Positions 18,123-26,536 are shown, numbered from the stretch's first letter. The stretch: DNA of 64,000 bases from Actinophytocola sp035995025 (GCA_035995025.1 DASYKY010000024.1:1-64000), one strand, 5' to 3'. Made by a program: numbers and translations. The notes: generated by a model not told the origin, from the sequence alone.

Positions 18123-18721
18123 GCCCGCAGGCCGGTGAGCATCCGGCCCATCACCTCGAAGTACTCAGCCTTGATCCGCTCCTGCTCGGCGGGCGCCTGC
18201 CCGGCGAGCGCCTGCCCGGCGGCGCCGAGCATGCCGAACGCGAGCTGCGTGGTGGTCTCCAGCGGGCCCGGGACGAGCGCACCGCTGTCGAGCAGGGCCC
18301 GCACGAACCGTTCCACCAGGCCGTAGGCGTACTTCTGCTCCTCCTCGATCCAGCAGGCCCACCCGAGCGCGAGCGGGCCCTCCTGCCAGACGATGCGGCC
18401 GTAGACCGGGTCGCAGCACTGGTCGAGGAACGCCGTGAGCGCCAGCAGCGCGCTCTCCCACGCGTCGCTCCCGCGCTCGCCCGCCTTGGCGGCCAGCTCG
18501 ACGGCGGTGGTCTCCTGCTGGGCGAAGACCGCCTGGAACAACGCGCGCTTGCTGCTGAAGTGGTGGTACACGGCGCCGCGCGTCGCCCGGATGTCGGCCG
18601 CCACGTCCTCGAGCGACGTGCCCGCGTAGCCGAGCTCCGCGAACCGCCGCGTTGCCGCGTCGAGCAGGGCCGCCCGGGTGGCCTCGGAGAACTGGTCGCG
18701 GCGGCTCTTCACCGTTGACAT
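18119..18721 (-). CDS. TetR-family repressor (controls the P450 gene)
   Basis: This 200-residue repressor has an N-terminal TetR helix-turn-helix (ALLDAATRRFAELGYAGTSL ... GAVYHHFSSKRALF, residues 15-60) and a C-terminal ligand-binding domain of the AcrR type. The start ATG at 18721 is chosen because a TATACT -10 sits 6 nt upstream, giving a leaderless transcript. A farther in-frame start would lie within the promoter. It is divergent from the P450 gene, and one 17-bp palindrome covers both promoters, so autoregulation and repression of the P450 are likely. Confidence 0.92.
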   Translation of the reverse strand: MSTVKSRRDQFSEATRAALLDAATRRFAELGYAGTSLEDVAADIRATRGAVYHHFSSKRALFQAVFAQQETTAVELAAKAGERGSDAWESALLALTAFLDQCCDPVYGRIVWQEGPLALGWACWIEEEQKYAYGLVERFVRALLDSGALVPGPLETTTQLAFGMLGAAGQALAGQAPAEQERIKAEYFEVMGRMLTGLRA

Positions 18722-18756
18722 GCGCGGAGTATAAAACATACGCTGCGTATGTCACG
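18715..18756. promoter_or_regulatory. Divergent tetR/P450 promoters
   Basis: Forward: TTGACA (18715-18720), 18-bp spacer, TACGCT (18739-18744) for the P450. Reverse: GTGACA (18755-18750), 16-bp spacer, TATACT (18733-18728) for the repressor. Both overlap the operator at 18736-18752. Confidence 0.7.
18736..18752. promoter_or_regulatory. TetR operator palindrome
   Basis: ACATACGCTGCGTATGT is a perfect inverted repeat: two 8-bp arms around one central T. It lies in the spacer of the repressor promoter and over the -10 of the P450 promoter. Confidence 0.85.
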
Positions 18757-18785
18757 AACGCGGAGTAGGTGAAACGGGGGATGTC

Positions 18786-19991
18786 ATGACGGAAGCGGTT
18801 GTCTTCAACCCGTTCGCGCCGGGTTTCGATGCGGATCCCTACCCGCACTACCGCGAGATGCGCGACCTCGACCCGGTCCACGAACATCCGCTTGGCTTCT
18901 GGTTCCTGACCCGCTACGACGACGTGACCCGCCTGCTGCGGTCGGGTCTGTCGGTGGAGGACCGCAACCTCGCCGACGGGCCGATGTCCGACCAGTACCG
19001 CGCGTTCGTCGGGGAGCGCAACACGGTCACGCTGTCCATGTTGGACCGTGACCCGCCCGACCACACGCGGCTGCGCTCGCTGGTGATGAAGGCGTTCACG
19101 CACCGGGCGATCGCCGCGCTGGAGCCGATGGTCGAGAGTCTGGTCGACGAGGCGCTGGACCGCATCGCCGACGGCGGCCGGGTGGACGTGGTCGAGGAGC
19201 TGGCGTTCCCGCTGCCGTTCGCGGTGATCTCCACGATGCTCGGCACCCCGCCGACCGACCACGTGCGGTTGCGCGAGCTGACCGGCACGCTCGTCCGCTC
19301 CCTCGAGGTCGTCACCGACGAGGCCGTGATGAAGGCGATCGTCGACGCCGAGATCCAGCTGGCGGCGATGGCCGACGAGATGATCGCCTGGAAGCGCGCC
19401 AACCCGGCCGACGACCTGCTCACCGCGTTGATCCAGGCGGAGGAGGACGGCGACAAGCTCACCGACGACGAGCTGGTCGCGCAGGTGCTGCTGCTGTACG
19501 TGGCGGGCCATGAGACCACGGTGAACCTGATCGCGAACGGCACCGTCGCGTTGCTGCGCCACCCCGGCCAGTACGCGGCGCTGCACGCGGAGCCGGAGCT
19601 CGCGCAGGGCGCGGTCGAGGAGTTCCTGCGCTACGACAGCCCGGTCCAGCAGACCCGCCGCATCACGACGGCGCCGTTTGCCATGCGGGACAAGGAGGTC
19701 CCGGCCGGCCAGTTCGTCATCGCCTGCCTGGGCGCGGCGAACCGGGACCCGGACTTCTGGGGCCCGGACGTCGACGAGCTGCGCATCGACCGCCCGGACG
19801 CCAACCGGCACGTGTCGTTCGGCGCCGGCCCGCACCACTGTCTTGGCGCCGCCCTGGCCCGGCTGGAGGGCAAGATCGCCTTCAACCGCATGGTGGCCCG
19901 CTTCCCGGCGCTGTCCCTGGCCGGCGACGTCACGTGGAACGGCCGCCTCAACCTCCGCGGCGCGGCGTCGGTCCCGGTCAGCGCGCGGTGA
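18786..19991 (+). CDS. Cytochrome P450
   Basis: This 401-residue soluble bacterial P450 (CYP107/105-like length) has the I-helix oxygen-activation motif AGHETT (about 240-245), ExxR in EEFLRYDSPVQ, and the heme-binding loop FGAGPHHCLGAALA with the axial Cys at about 352. It hydroxylates or epoxidises a small hydrophobic substrate. No ferredoxin or reductase gene is nearby, so it must use partners encoded elsewhere. A GGGGGATG ribosome site precedes the ATG. Regulation by the divergent TetR suggests substrate-inducible detoxification or tailoring. Confidence 0.95.
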   Translation: MTEAVVFNPFAPGFDADPYPHYREMRDLDPVHEHPLGFWFLTRYDDVTRLLRSGLSVEDRNLADGPMSDQYRAFVGERNTVTLSMLDRDPPDHTRLRSLVMKAFTHRAIAALEPMVESLVDEALDRIADGGRVDVVEELAFPLPFAVISTMLGTPPTDHVRLRELTGTLVRSLEVVTDEAVMKAIVDAEIQLAAMADEMIAWKRANPADDLLTALIQAEEDGDKLTDDELVAQVLLLYVAGHETTVNLIANGTVALLRHPGQYAALHAEPELAQGAVEEFLRYDSPVQQTRRITTAPFAMRDKEVPAGQFVIACLGAANRDPDFWGPDVDELRIDRPDANRHVSFGAGPHHCLGAALARLEGKIAFNRMVARFPALSLAGDVTWNGRLNLRGAASVPVSAR

Positions 19992-20059
19992 GCGCCAGCA
20001 CCGGGCGGTGAATGGGGCCGCATACAACCACGAGCGGCCGACCGAATCCCCGGCAGAAC

Positions 20060-21004
20060 TCAGTGCGCCACCATCGGTGCGATCGCCACCGGCGCGCCCA
20101 GCGGCGGGTCGTCGTGCGCGTTCGCCGCCCACGCCGCCAGCCGCTTCCGGTGCACCTCCACGACCTGCGCGAGGAACTGGTCCGCGTTCGGCTTCTTGCT
20201 GCTCGCCGCCTGCCGCAGCTGGTCGAGGGTCACGATCTCGCGGCCCTGCATGAAGTCGGTGTAGCCGAGGTCCTCCAGCGCGCCGATCAGCTCGCAGAGC
20301 ACCGTTCCGACGCACCCCTTCACGTTCGGGTCCGAGTCGTTCGCCCAGATTCCGTACAGCCGCACCGCCACCGACCGCAGTGCGTTCCTGTCCGCCGGCC
20401 GCGCGGTCGACATCAGCAGCAGCGCCTCGAGCAGCAGGAACTTCGTCTTCGGCGCGAACCGCGCGTCCCACCGGCCGTCGATGACGCTCGGCCAGTGCAG
20501 CGACTGGCACGAGTTGAGCCGCATCGCGTTGCGGCACAACAGCTCCGCGCCCACCAGCTGCGCGTTCGGCTGCTCGGACCGCAGCGCCGCGTCGATGACC
20601 AGGATCGCCGTCTCCGTCGACACCTCGTGCCGGTCCGCCGACCACAGGTCCACCAGCAGCGCCACCGCGAGGTCCGCCTGCCCGAGCTGAGTCAGCGCGA
20701 GGAGCCCCGACGCCGCCGAGGCCGGCTGGTTGGGCGTGGCCAGCAGCGTGCCGGCCTGCATCGCCGCGTCCAGCCGCAGCCGCTCGTGCTCCCGCGCCCG
20801 CTCCTCGTCGAGCCGCTGGTTCGCCTGCCGGCTGACCATGTGCCCCACGAGTGCCACCGCGCCGGTGACCACGGCCCCGCCGAACGTCAGCGCGGCGGTC
20901 AGCGTCGGCGCGTTCCCGCGCCCCACCTGCCACGCGCCCAGGAACGCCGCCGACACAGCGGCCACGGCTCCGGAGAGCCACAACGCCTTCCGACCGGCAG
21001 CCAC
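20060..21004 (-). CDS. Membrane-anchored helical protein of unknown function
   Basis: This 314-residue protein has two N-terminal membrane helices (about residues 9-27 and 38-57), then a charged, coiled-coil-like segment (RQANQRLDEERAREHERLRLD, residues 60-80), and an all-helical C-terminal domain of about 220 residues with HEAT-like repeats (SGLLALTQLGQADLAVALLVD; NAQLVGAELLCRNAM). No catalytic motif is recognised. The start is GTG at 21004. It is convergent with the P450 gene (68-bp gap). I do not recognise the family; a scaffold or sensor at the membrane is possible. Confidence 0.75.
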   Translation of the reverse strand: MAAGRKALWLSGAVAAVSAAFLGAWQVGRGNAPTLTAALTFGGAVVTGAVALVGHMVSRQANQRLDEERAREHERLRLDAAMQAGTLLATPNQPASAASGLLALTQLGQADLAVALLVDLWSADRHEVSTETAILVIDAALRSEQPNAQLVGAELLCRNAMRLNSCQSLHWPSVIDGRWDARFAPKTKFLLLEALLLMSTARPADRNALRSVAVRLYGIWANDSDPNVKGCVGTVLCELIGALEDLGYTDFMQGREIVTLDQLRQAASSKKPNADQFLAQVVEVHRKRLAAWAANAHDDPPLGAPVAIAPMVAH

Positions 21005-21058
21005 GCGCGACCTCCCGACAGTTCCCTTGGTTGGAGGGTCGCTCGGGCGATCGATGAG

Positions 21059-21736
21059 TTACCGGTTCCGGGCAACCGCCGCGATTCCCGTCAGAAACAC
21101 CTCCAACCCGAACTCGAACCGTTCCTCCGCCGATGTCGACGACAGCGTCGGCCCGAGCGAGATCAGGTTCGGAAACTCCGCCGCCCGCTCGGTCATGTAT
21201 CCCTCGATCTGCGCCATGCGCCGCTGCATGTCGTCCTGGTCGATCTCACCCGTCTTGTGCCCGCTGACCTCGACCGCGAACGCCGAGACCCACTGCGCCA
21301 CGGTGTCGAACGCCAGGGCCGCCACCCGGTCGGGCACCCCGCCCGCGAGTAACAGCGCCAGCACGCCCTCGCCGTGGCGTAACGAGTTCGGCCCGGTCGG
21401 CACCGTCGTCTCCATGGCGATCCGTGCGATCCCGGGGTGTGCCGTCAGCACGGCGAGCTGCTTGCGGGCGACCTCCTTCAGCTGCTCCTGCCAGCGATCC
21501 GGGTCCGGCTCCGGCATCTCGATCATGCCCAGGAGCTCGTCGAGCATCAGCTCGTGCAGCTCCTCCTTGCTCGACACGTGCGCGTACAGGGACGCGGGTC
21601 CCGTCGACAGCGACTGCGCGATCCGCCGCATGCTCACCGAGTCCAGATCGCTCTGCTTCAGCATCTCCAGCGCGATGGAGACGATCAGGTTCTGGGTGAT
21701 GGCGCGCCGCACCGCCGGCTTCCTGGGCCACGTCAT
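21059..21736 (-). CDS. TetR-family repressor (controls the FAD monooxygenase operon)
   Basis: This 225-residue repressor has a TetR helix-turn-helix (ITQNLIVSIALEMLKQSDLD ... GPASLYAHVSSKEELHELML) and a TetR_C ligand domain of the TetR/OtrR-like type. The ATG at 21736 is chosen because TACAGT sits 7 nt upstream and the promoter/operator region begins just beyond. It is divergent from the monooxygenase, with a long perfect inverted repeat between them, so the pair looks like a substrate-inducible resistance or degradation module. Confidence 0.92.
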   Translation of the reverse strand: MTWPRKPAVRRAITQNLIVSIALEMLKQSDLDSVSMRRIAQSLSTGPASLYAHVSSKEELHELMLDELLGMIEMPEPDPDRWQEQLKEVARKQLAVLTAHPGIARIAMETTVPTGPNSLRHGEGVLALLLAGGVPDRVAALAFDTVAQWVSAFAVEVSGHKTGEIDQDDMQRRMAQIEGYMTERAAEFPNLISLGPTLSSTSAEERFEFGLEVFLTGIAAVARNR

Positions 21737-21742
21737 GTCGAA

Positions 21743-21779
21743 CACTGTACTTGACACGAACACCGTTCGTCAGTAGAAC
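21743..21779. promoter_or_regulatory. Divergent promoters of the tetR and monooxygenase genes
   Basis: Forward: TTGACA (21751-21756), 17-bp spacer, TAGAAC (21774-21779), then 7 nt to the GTG at 21787. Reverse: TACAGT at 21748-21743, 7 nt before the repressor ATG. Both genes look leaderless. Confidence 0.7.
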
Positions 21780-21807
21780 GGTGTTCGTGAGCAACGAACA
21801 CCGTTCG
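21756..21807. promoter_or_regulatory. TetR operator with three half-sites
   Basis: A perfect 13-bp inverted repeat: ACGAACACCGTTC (21756-21768), a 7-nt spacer, GAACGGTGTTCGT (21776-21788). A third copy ACGAACACCGTTCG (21794-21807) lies within the first codons of the monooxygenase. The first two cover the whole promoter. Confidence 0.85.
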
Positions 21808-23322
21808 ATCCCAGACGAGTACCCCGTCCTGATCGTCGGCGCCGGCCTGGCCGGCCTGTCGGCGGCGACGTTCCTCGGCGTGCACGGCGTGCCCGCGCTC
21901 GTCGTCGAGCGGCACCCCACGACGTCCGTCTACCCCAAGGCCCGCGGCCAGTTCCCGCACACGATGGAGGCGCTGCGGGTGGCCGGCGTCGCCGAACAGA
22001 TGCTCGCCGCCGGGCCGAAGGACCCCGGCATGCGCATCGTCGTGGCGCAGAGCGTCACCGGCCGGACCTTCAAGGACTTACTCGTCGACGAGGTCCCCGA
22101 CTTCTCGGCGCTGAGCCCCGCGCCGTGGGCCAACGCCAGCCAGGAGGCGGCCGAGCCGATCCTCCTCGAACGCGCCCGCGAGCTGGGTGCCGACGTCCGC
22201 TTCGCCACCGAGCTGCTCGAGTTCGGCCAGGACGCCGACGGCGTCACCGCTGTCCTGTCCACCGGCCCGGTCCGCGCCCGCTACCTCGTCGCGGCCGACG
22301 GCCACCGCAGCCCGATCCGCCACGCGCTCGGCATCGGTGCCCACGGTCGCGGCGAACTGGGCCGCTCCAGCGGCGTGGTTTTCGAGGCCGACCTCGGCCG
22401 CACCGGATTCGCCCTGTACTACCTGCAGAACCCGGCCCTGCCCGGCAGCGCCGGCGTCGTCGTGTCCACCGACACGCCACACCGCTGGGCGTTGTCCGTG
22501 GGCCACGACCCAGACCTCGACGAGGCGCGCTGGATCGAGCTGATCCGAGTCGCCACCGGCGTGCCCGACCTCGAGCCCGTGCTGGTCAGCGGGGGAGCGG
22601 CCAGCGGCCACACTGCCGTGCACGTCGCCGACCGGTTCAGCCGGGGGCGGGTGCACCTCATCGGCGACGCGGTGCGGGTGATGCCGCCGACCGGCGGCCT
22701 CGGCGGCAACACGGCGATCCTCGACGCGTACCACCTGGCGTGGAAGCTGGCGATGGTCGTGCGCGGCGAGGCGGGCCCGGGCCTGCTCGACAGCCACGAC
22801 CCGGAACGCCGCCCGTACGCCGACATCGTCGTCGAGCAGCAGTACGCGGGCTTCGTCCACCGCATGCGCCCCGACCTGGCCGACGACACGCTCGCGGCAC
22901 CGGTGGAGCCGGTGTCCGCGCTGTTCTTCGGCTACCGCCACCTCGGCGCGATCGTCCCCGAGCCGGACGACGACGGTGCCGTGCTCGAGAACCCCGAACA
23001 GCCCACCGCCCGCCCCGGCTCACGCGCCCCGCACGTGCCACTGCGCCGCGCGGGTGCCGGCTTATCCACTGTGGACCTGTTCGGCCGTCGGTTCGTGCTC
23101 CTCACGGAGTCCGCCGAGTGGACCGCCCCACCCGGGGTCGACGTGTTCCGCATCGGTGTCGACGTCGAGGACCCGGAAGCCCGCTGGGCCAAGACATACG
23201 GCGTCACCCCCGACGGTGCGGTCCTCGTCCGCCCCGACGGAGTCGTCGCCTGGCGAAGCGTCGGCGCGGGCCCGCCGGACGCCGTCGAGCGCGCCTTGGC
23301 GGAGGTGCTGGACCGTGACTGA
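21787..23322 (+). CDS. FAD-dependent aromatic hydroxylase/monooxygenase
   Basis: This 511-residue class A flavoprotein monooxygenase (PheA/TfdB/RdmE type) has the N-terminal FAD-binding motif LIVGAGLAGLSAA (about 16-28), and the second FAD motif GDAVRVMPPTGGLGGN (about 293-308) followed by DAYHLAWKLA. It uses NAD(P)H and O2 to hydroxylate aromatic or polyketide-like compounds. The C-terminal thioredoxin-like domain is present. The start GTG at 21787 fits the leaderless promoter; an upstream TTG overlaps the -35 box. It contains two TTA codons (22078 and 23062). Confidence 0.92.
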   Translation: MSNEHRSIPDEYPVLIVGAGLAGLSAATFLGVHGVPALVVERHPTTSVYPKARGQFPHTMEALRVAGVAEQMLAAGPKDPGMRIVVAQSVTGRTFKDLLVDEVPDFSALSPAPWANASQEAAEPILLERARELGADVRFATELLEFGQDADGVTAVLSTGPVRARYLVAADGHRSPIRHALGIGAHGRGELGRSSGVVFEADLGRTGFALYYLQNPALPGSAGVVVSTDTPHRWALSVGHDPDLDEARWIELIRVATGVPDLEPVLVSGGAASGHTAVHVADRFSRGRVHLIGDAVRVMPPTGGLGGNTAILDAYHLAWKLAMVVRGEAGPGLLDSHDPERRPYADIVVEQQYAGFVHRMRPDLADDTLAAPVEPVSALFFGYRHLGAIVPEPDDDGAVLENPEQPTARPGSRAPHVPLRRAGAGLSTVDLFGRRFVLLTESAEWTAPPGVDVFRIGVDVEDPEARWAKTYGVTPDGAVLVRPDGVVAWRSVGAGPPDAVERALAEVLDRD

Positions 23323-23779
23323 ATGGACGGCGACAGGCGTGATCGAGGCCCCACTGGAGCGAGTGTGCGCGGCGATGCTGACAGTCCACGAAGGACGAAC
23401 AGGCCGCGACAACGCACCACTGCTGGCGGCAATCCCAGGCGCGGGCCGCCTGATGGCAGGCGCCTCCGTGCAAGGCGGCCCGTCCCGCTTCACGCTGCAC
23501 TACGGCCCCCAGGCCTCACCCGGCGGCACGATCGAGGTAGGCAGGCGATCCTTCGCCATGCAAGGCGGCTTCAAGTTCCGGGCGGAGTACGAGTTCGCGG
23601 AACACCCCCGCGGCACCCTGCTGACCTACCGCGCGGTCAACGTGGCCCCGGCCTCCCACCGCAATCGCGCACTGGTGCGCTTCCAATTCTGGCTGGGTGC
23701 CCGCCTGCGGGTCGGCTTACGAGGCGCCTTACGCCGCACAGCCCACATCCTCGACTGCCCCACCTACCCTGGCACCTGA
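23315..23779 (+). CDS. SRPBCC-fold protein, partner of the monooxygenase
   Basis: This 154-residue protein starts VTEWTATGVIEAPLERVCAAM, the usual first strand and helix of START/SRPBCC ligand-binding proteins, and shows the mid-domain pattern FRAEYEFAEHPRGTLLTYRAVNV. It probably binds a hydrophobic ligand, possibly the product or substrate of the preceding monooxygenase. Its GTG overlaps the monooxygenase stop by 8 bp, so it is co-translated. It has two TTA codons (23717 and 23729). Confidence 0.75.
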   Translation: MTEWTATGVIEAPLERVCAAMLTVHEGRTGRDNAPLLAAIPGAGRLMAGASVQGGPSRFTLHYGPQASPGGTIEVGRRSFAMQGGFKFRAEYEFAEHPRGTLLTYRAVNVAPASHRNRALVRFQFWLGARLRVGLRGALRRTAHILDCPTYPGT

Positions 23780-24284
23780 CCCGCATCGCTCTGCCCGCCG
23801 CCCAATCCCGCCGAACCTCGTTCGGCCGAACCCATCCGACCAGGCTCGCTCGGCCCAGCTCGCGTGCCCAAACCCGCCCGCCCAACAAGACCGCCGGTCC
23901 AAGACCGCCGAACAAAGACCGCGCGAGGACCGGGCGCGAGTCGCCGTCTTTGCGCGGCGGCCTCTCCGTCGAGGGCGACGCCCAGATCGGCTGCGCGACG
24001 ACAACCAACACCGCGGCCGGCCGCGTGCCCCGCGGCACCTGACACGCGCCTACCCTGACGGTGGCGGTCACCGCAGCGACCAGATCGCCCTCGGTGCGGT
24101 CGCGGCCGCCGGAACTGCGGCCGCGAACCGGCCCGGTCCGGGACTTTCCACCTGGTCAATGTGCGGAGTCGGCCCGGTTTCTTGCGGGAAAACAGCACGC
24201 TACGACCGACCTGGCCCGACGGCTCCGTAAACTCGTGGTGAAAGACCCCCGCGAGGCCGACGAGTACCGCAGAGGAGGTGCCGA
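23780..24284. other. 505-bp non-coding gap, C-rich on the + strand
   Basis: No convincing gene is present. The first 270 bp is strongly C- and A-enriched over G and T, with short repeats of AAGACCGCC and a perfect 12-bp palindrome GTTCGGCCGAAC (23820-23831). GGCACCTGAC occurs at 23771 and again at 24035. The last 100 bp should hold the hrcA promoter, but no CIRCE element and no strong -35/-10 pair was found. Confidence 0.6.
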
Positions 24285-25310
24285 GTGGCGAGCTCCGACG
24301 AGCGCCGTTTTGCGGTACTCCGGGCGATCGTCGCGGACTACGTCTCCAACCAGGAGCCGGTCGCGTCGAAGGCGATCGTGGAGCGCCACAACCTGGGCGT
24401 CTCCAGCGCGACCGTGCGCAACGACATGGCCTCGCTCGAAGAGGACGGCTACATCGCCCAACCACACACCAGCGCCGGGCGGATCCCGACCGACAAGGGC
24501 TACCGGCTGTTCGTCGACCGGTTGTCCGAGGTCAAGCCGCTGTCGCAGGCCGAGCGCAGGGCCATCCGCTTGTTCCTGGACGGCGCCATCGACCTCGACG
24601 ACGTGCTGCGCCGCAGCGTCCGGATGCTCGCCCAGCTGACCCGGCAGGTTGCGATCATCCAGTACCCGACGCTGACGCACTCGCTGGTCCGCCACATCGA
24701 GCTGGTCCAGCTCACGCCCGCCCGGGTCATGCTGGTCCTGATCACCGACAACGGCCGGGTCGACCAGCGGATGATCGACCTCGGCGACGTCATCACCGAG
24801 GAGTCGGTCGGCAGGCTGCGCACGATGCTCAACTCCGCGCTCGTCGACCACCGGCTGACCGACGCGGCGGCCAAGGTCAGCGAGCTGCTCGAGGAGGCGC
24901 CCGCCGAGCTGCGCGACGCGACGACCCGGATCGCGACGGTCCTGGTCGAGTCTCTGGTCGAGCACCCCGAGGACCGGCTGGTACTCGGCGGCACGGCCAA
25001 CCTCACCCGAAACGCGGCGGACTTCCCGGGGTCGCTGCGGCAGGTGCTCGAGGCGCTCGAGGAGCAGGTGGTGGTGCTGAAGCTCTTCGCCGCCGCCGGC
25101 TCGCCGGGGATGATCACCGTCCGGATCGGTGAGGAGATCGAGGCCGAGGAGATGCGCAGCACCTCCGTGGTGTCCATCGGCTACGGCCCGCAACACACCC
25201 TGTTGGGTGGGATGGGTGTGGTCGGCCCGACGCGCATGGACTACCCGGGAACCATCGCGGCCGTGCGAGCGGTTGCGAACTACGTGGGAGACATCCTGGC
25301 CGGGCGCTGA
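24285..25310 (+). CDS. hrcA: Heat-inducible transcription repressor HrcA
   Basis: This 341-residue repressor has an N-terminal winged helix (RFAVLRAIVADYVSNQEPVA, then SSATVRNDMASLEEDGYI) and the family motif QPHTSAGRIPTDKGYRLFVD, followed by the GAF-like core. HrcA binds CIRCE sites at groE-type promoters with GroEL help. A strong GAGGAGG ribosome site precedes the GTG at 24285. It heads the hrcA-dnaJ-rsmE unit typical of actinobacteria. No CIRCE is seen at its own promoter. Confidence 0.96.
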   Translation: MASSDERRFAVLRAIVADYVSNQEPVASKAIVERHNLGVSSATVRNDMASLEEDGYIAQPHTSAGRIPTDKGYRLFVDRLSEVKPLSQAERRAIRLFLDGAIDLDDVLRRSVRMLAQLTRQVAIIQYPTLTHSLVRHIELVQLTPARVMLVLITDNGRVDQRMIDLGDVITEESVGRLRTMLNSALVDHRLTDAAAKVSELLEEAPAELRDATTRIATVLVESLVEHPEDRLVLGGTANLTRNAADFPGSLRQVLEALEEQVVVLKLFAAAGSPGMITVRIGEEIEAEEMRSTSVVSIGYGPQHTLLGGMGVVGPTRMDYPGTIAAVRAVANYVGDILAGR

Positions 25311-25387
25311 GGCCCGCCGGGAAACAAACGCAGGGAAAGCGAACCCCGAGGTGCCAGACGGGCACCGGGGCAGGAGGACGGGACACG

Positions 25388-26536
25388 GTGGCGAGGGACT
25401 ACTACGGCGCTCTCGGAGTGCGGCAGGACGCGACATCCGAGGAGATCAAGCGTGCCTATCGCAAGCTTGCGCGCGAGCTGCATCCGGACGTCAACCCGGA
25501 TGAGTCGGCGCAGGAGAAGTTCCGCGAGGTGACCGCGGCCTACGAGGTCCTGTCCGACCCGCAGAAACGCAAGATCGTCGACATGGGTGGCGACCCGCTC
25601 GGCAACGGCGGCGGAGGCGGCCGCGACCCGTTCGCCGGCTTCGGGCTCGGCGACATCATGGACGCGTTCTTCGGCGGCGGGGGAGCGGGCAGCGGGCGCG
25701 GGCCGCGCAGCCGCGTCCAGCCCGGCTCGGACGCGCTGATCCGCATCGAGCTGACGCTCGAGGAGTGCAACACCGGCGTCAACCGCGAGCTGACCGTCGA
25801 CACGGCCGTGCTGTGCGACGAGTGCCGCGGGTCCGGGTGCGCCGAGGGCACGTCACCGCGGGTCTGCGACACATGCGCGGGACGCGGCGAGATCCAGTCC
25901 GTGCAGCGGTCGTTCCTCGGCCAGGTCGTCACGGCCCGGGCCTGCCCGGTGTGCCGGGGGATCGGCGAGGTCATCCCCGACCCGTGCCGGCAGTGCGGCG
26001 GCGACGGCCGGGTCCGCGCGCGGCGCACGATCACCGCGAAGGTCCCGCCGGGCGTGGCCGACGGCATGCGGGTGCGGCTCTCCGGCCAGGGCGAGGTCGG
26101 CCCCGGCGGCGGCCCCGCCGGCGACCTGTACGTGGAGGTTGTCGAGCAGCCGCACCAAACCTTCGAGCGCAACGGCGCCGACCTGCACTGCACGGTCCGC
26201 GTCCCGATGACCACCGCGGCGCTCGGCTCGGTCGTCCCGTTCGACACGCTGGACGACACGGTCGAGCTGGAGCTGGAGGCCGGCACGCAGCCGAACACCG
26301 AGCTGCTGCTGACCGGCCACGGCCTGCCCCGGCTGCGCTCGTCCGGCCGCGTCGACGGCCGCGGCGATCTGCACGTGCATGTGGAGGTCGACATTCCGGC
26401 GAAGTTGGACGCACGGCAGACCGAGCTGCTGCGCGAGCTGGCGAACCTGCGCGGCGAGGAGCAGGCAGTCGTCGCGTCCACCAACGGTCGCGGGGCCGGC
26501 GGCCTGTTCTCGCGGCTGCGCGCCCGGCACCGTTGA
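25388..26536 (+). CDS. dnaJ: Chaperone DnaJ (second actinobacterial copy, DnaJ2-like)
   Basis: This 382-residue co-chaperone of DnaK has a J domain (HPD at about 32-34), a Gly/Phe-rich region (GNGGGGGRDPFAGFGLG), four CxxCxGxG zinc repeats (CDECRGSGC, CDTCAGRGE, CPVCRGIGE, CRQCGGDGR), and the C-terminal substrate-binding barrels. Position after hrcA identifies it as the hrcA-linked copy (dnaJ2 in mycobacteria). A GGAGGACGG ribosome site precedes the GTG. The stop overlaps the rsmE start in TTGA. Confidence 0.96.
   Translation: MARDYYGALGVRQDATSEEIKRAYRKLARELHPDVNPDESAQEKFREVTAAYEVLSDPQKRKIVDMGGDPLGNGGGGGRDPFAGFGLGDIMDAFFGGGGAGSGRGPRSRVQPGSDALIRIELTLEECNTGVNRELTVDTAVLCDECRGSGCAEGTSPRVCDTCAGRGEIQSVQRSFLGQVVTARACPVCRGIGEVIPDPCRQCGGDGRVRARRTITAKVPPGVADGMRVRLSGQGEVGPGGGPAGDLYVEVVEQPHQTFERNGADLHCTVRVPMTTAALGSVVPFDTLDDTVELELEAGTQPNTELLLTGHGLPRLRSSGRVDGRGDLHVHVEVDIPAKLDARQTELLRELANLRGEEQAVVASTNGRGAGGLFSRLRARHR

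Noticed and set aside
21756..21788. LexA/SOS box
   Set aside because: The GAAC/GTTC words resemble half of an SOS box, but the 13-bp arms, spacing and adjacent divergent tetR gene fit a TetR operator.
24050..24284. CIRCE element at hrcA
   Set aside because: No TTAGCACTC-N9-GAGTGCTAA-like sequence is visible.
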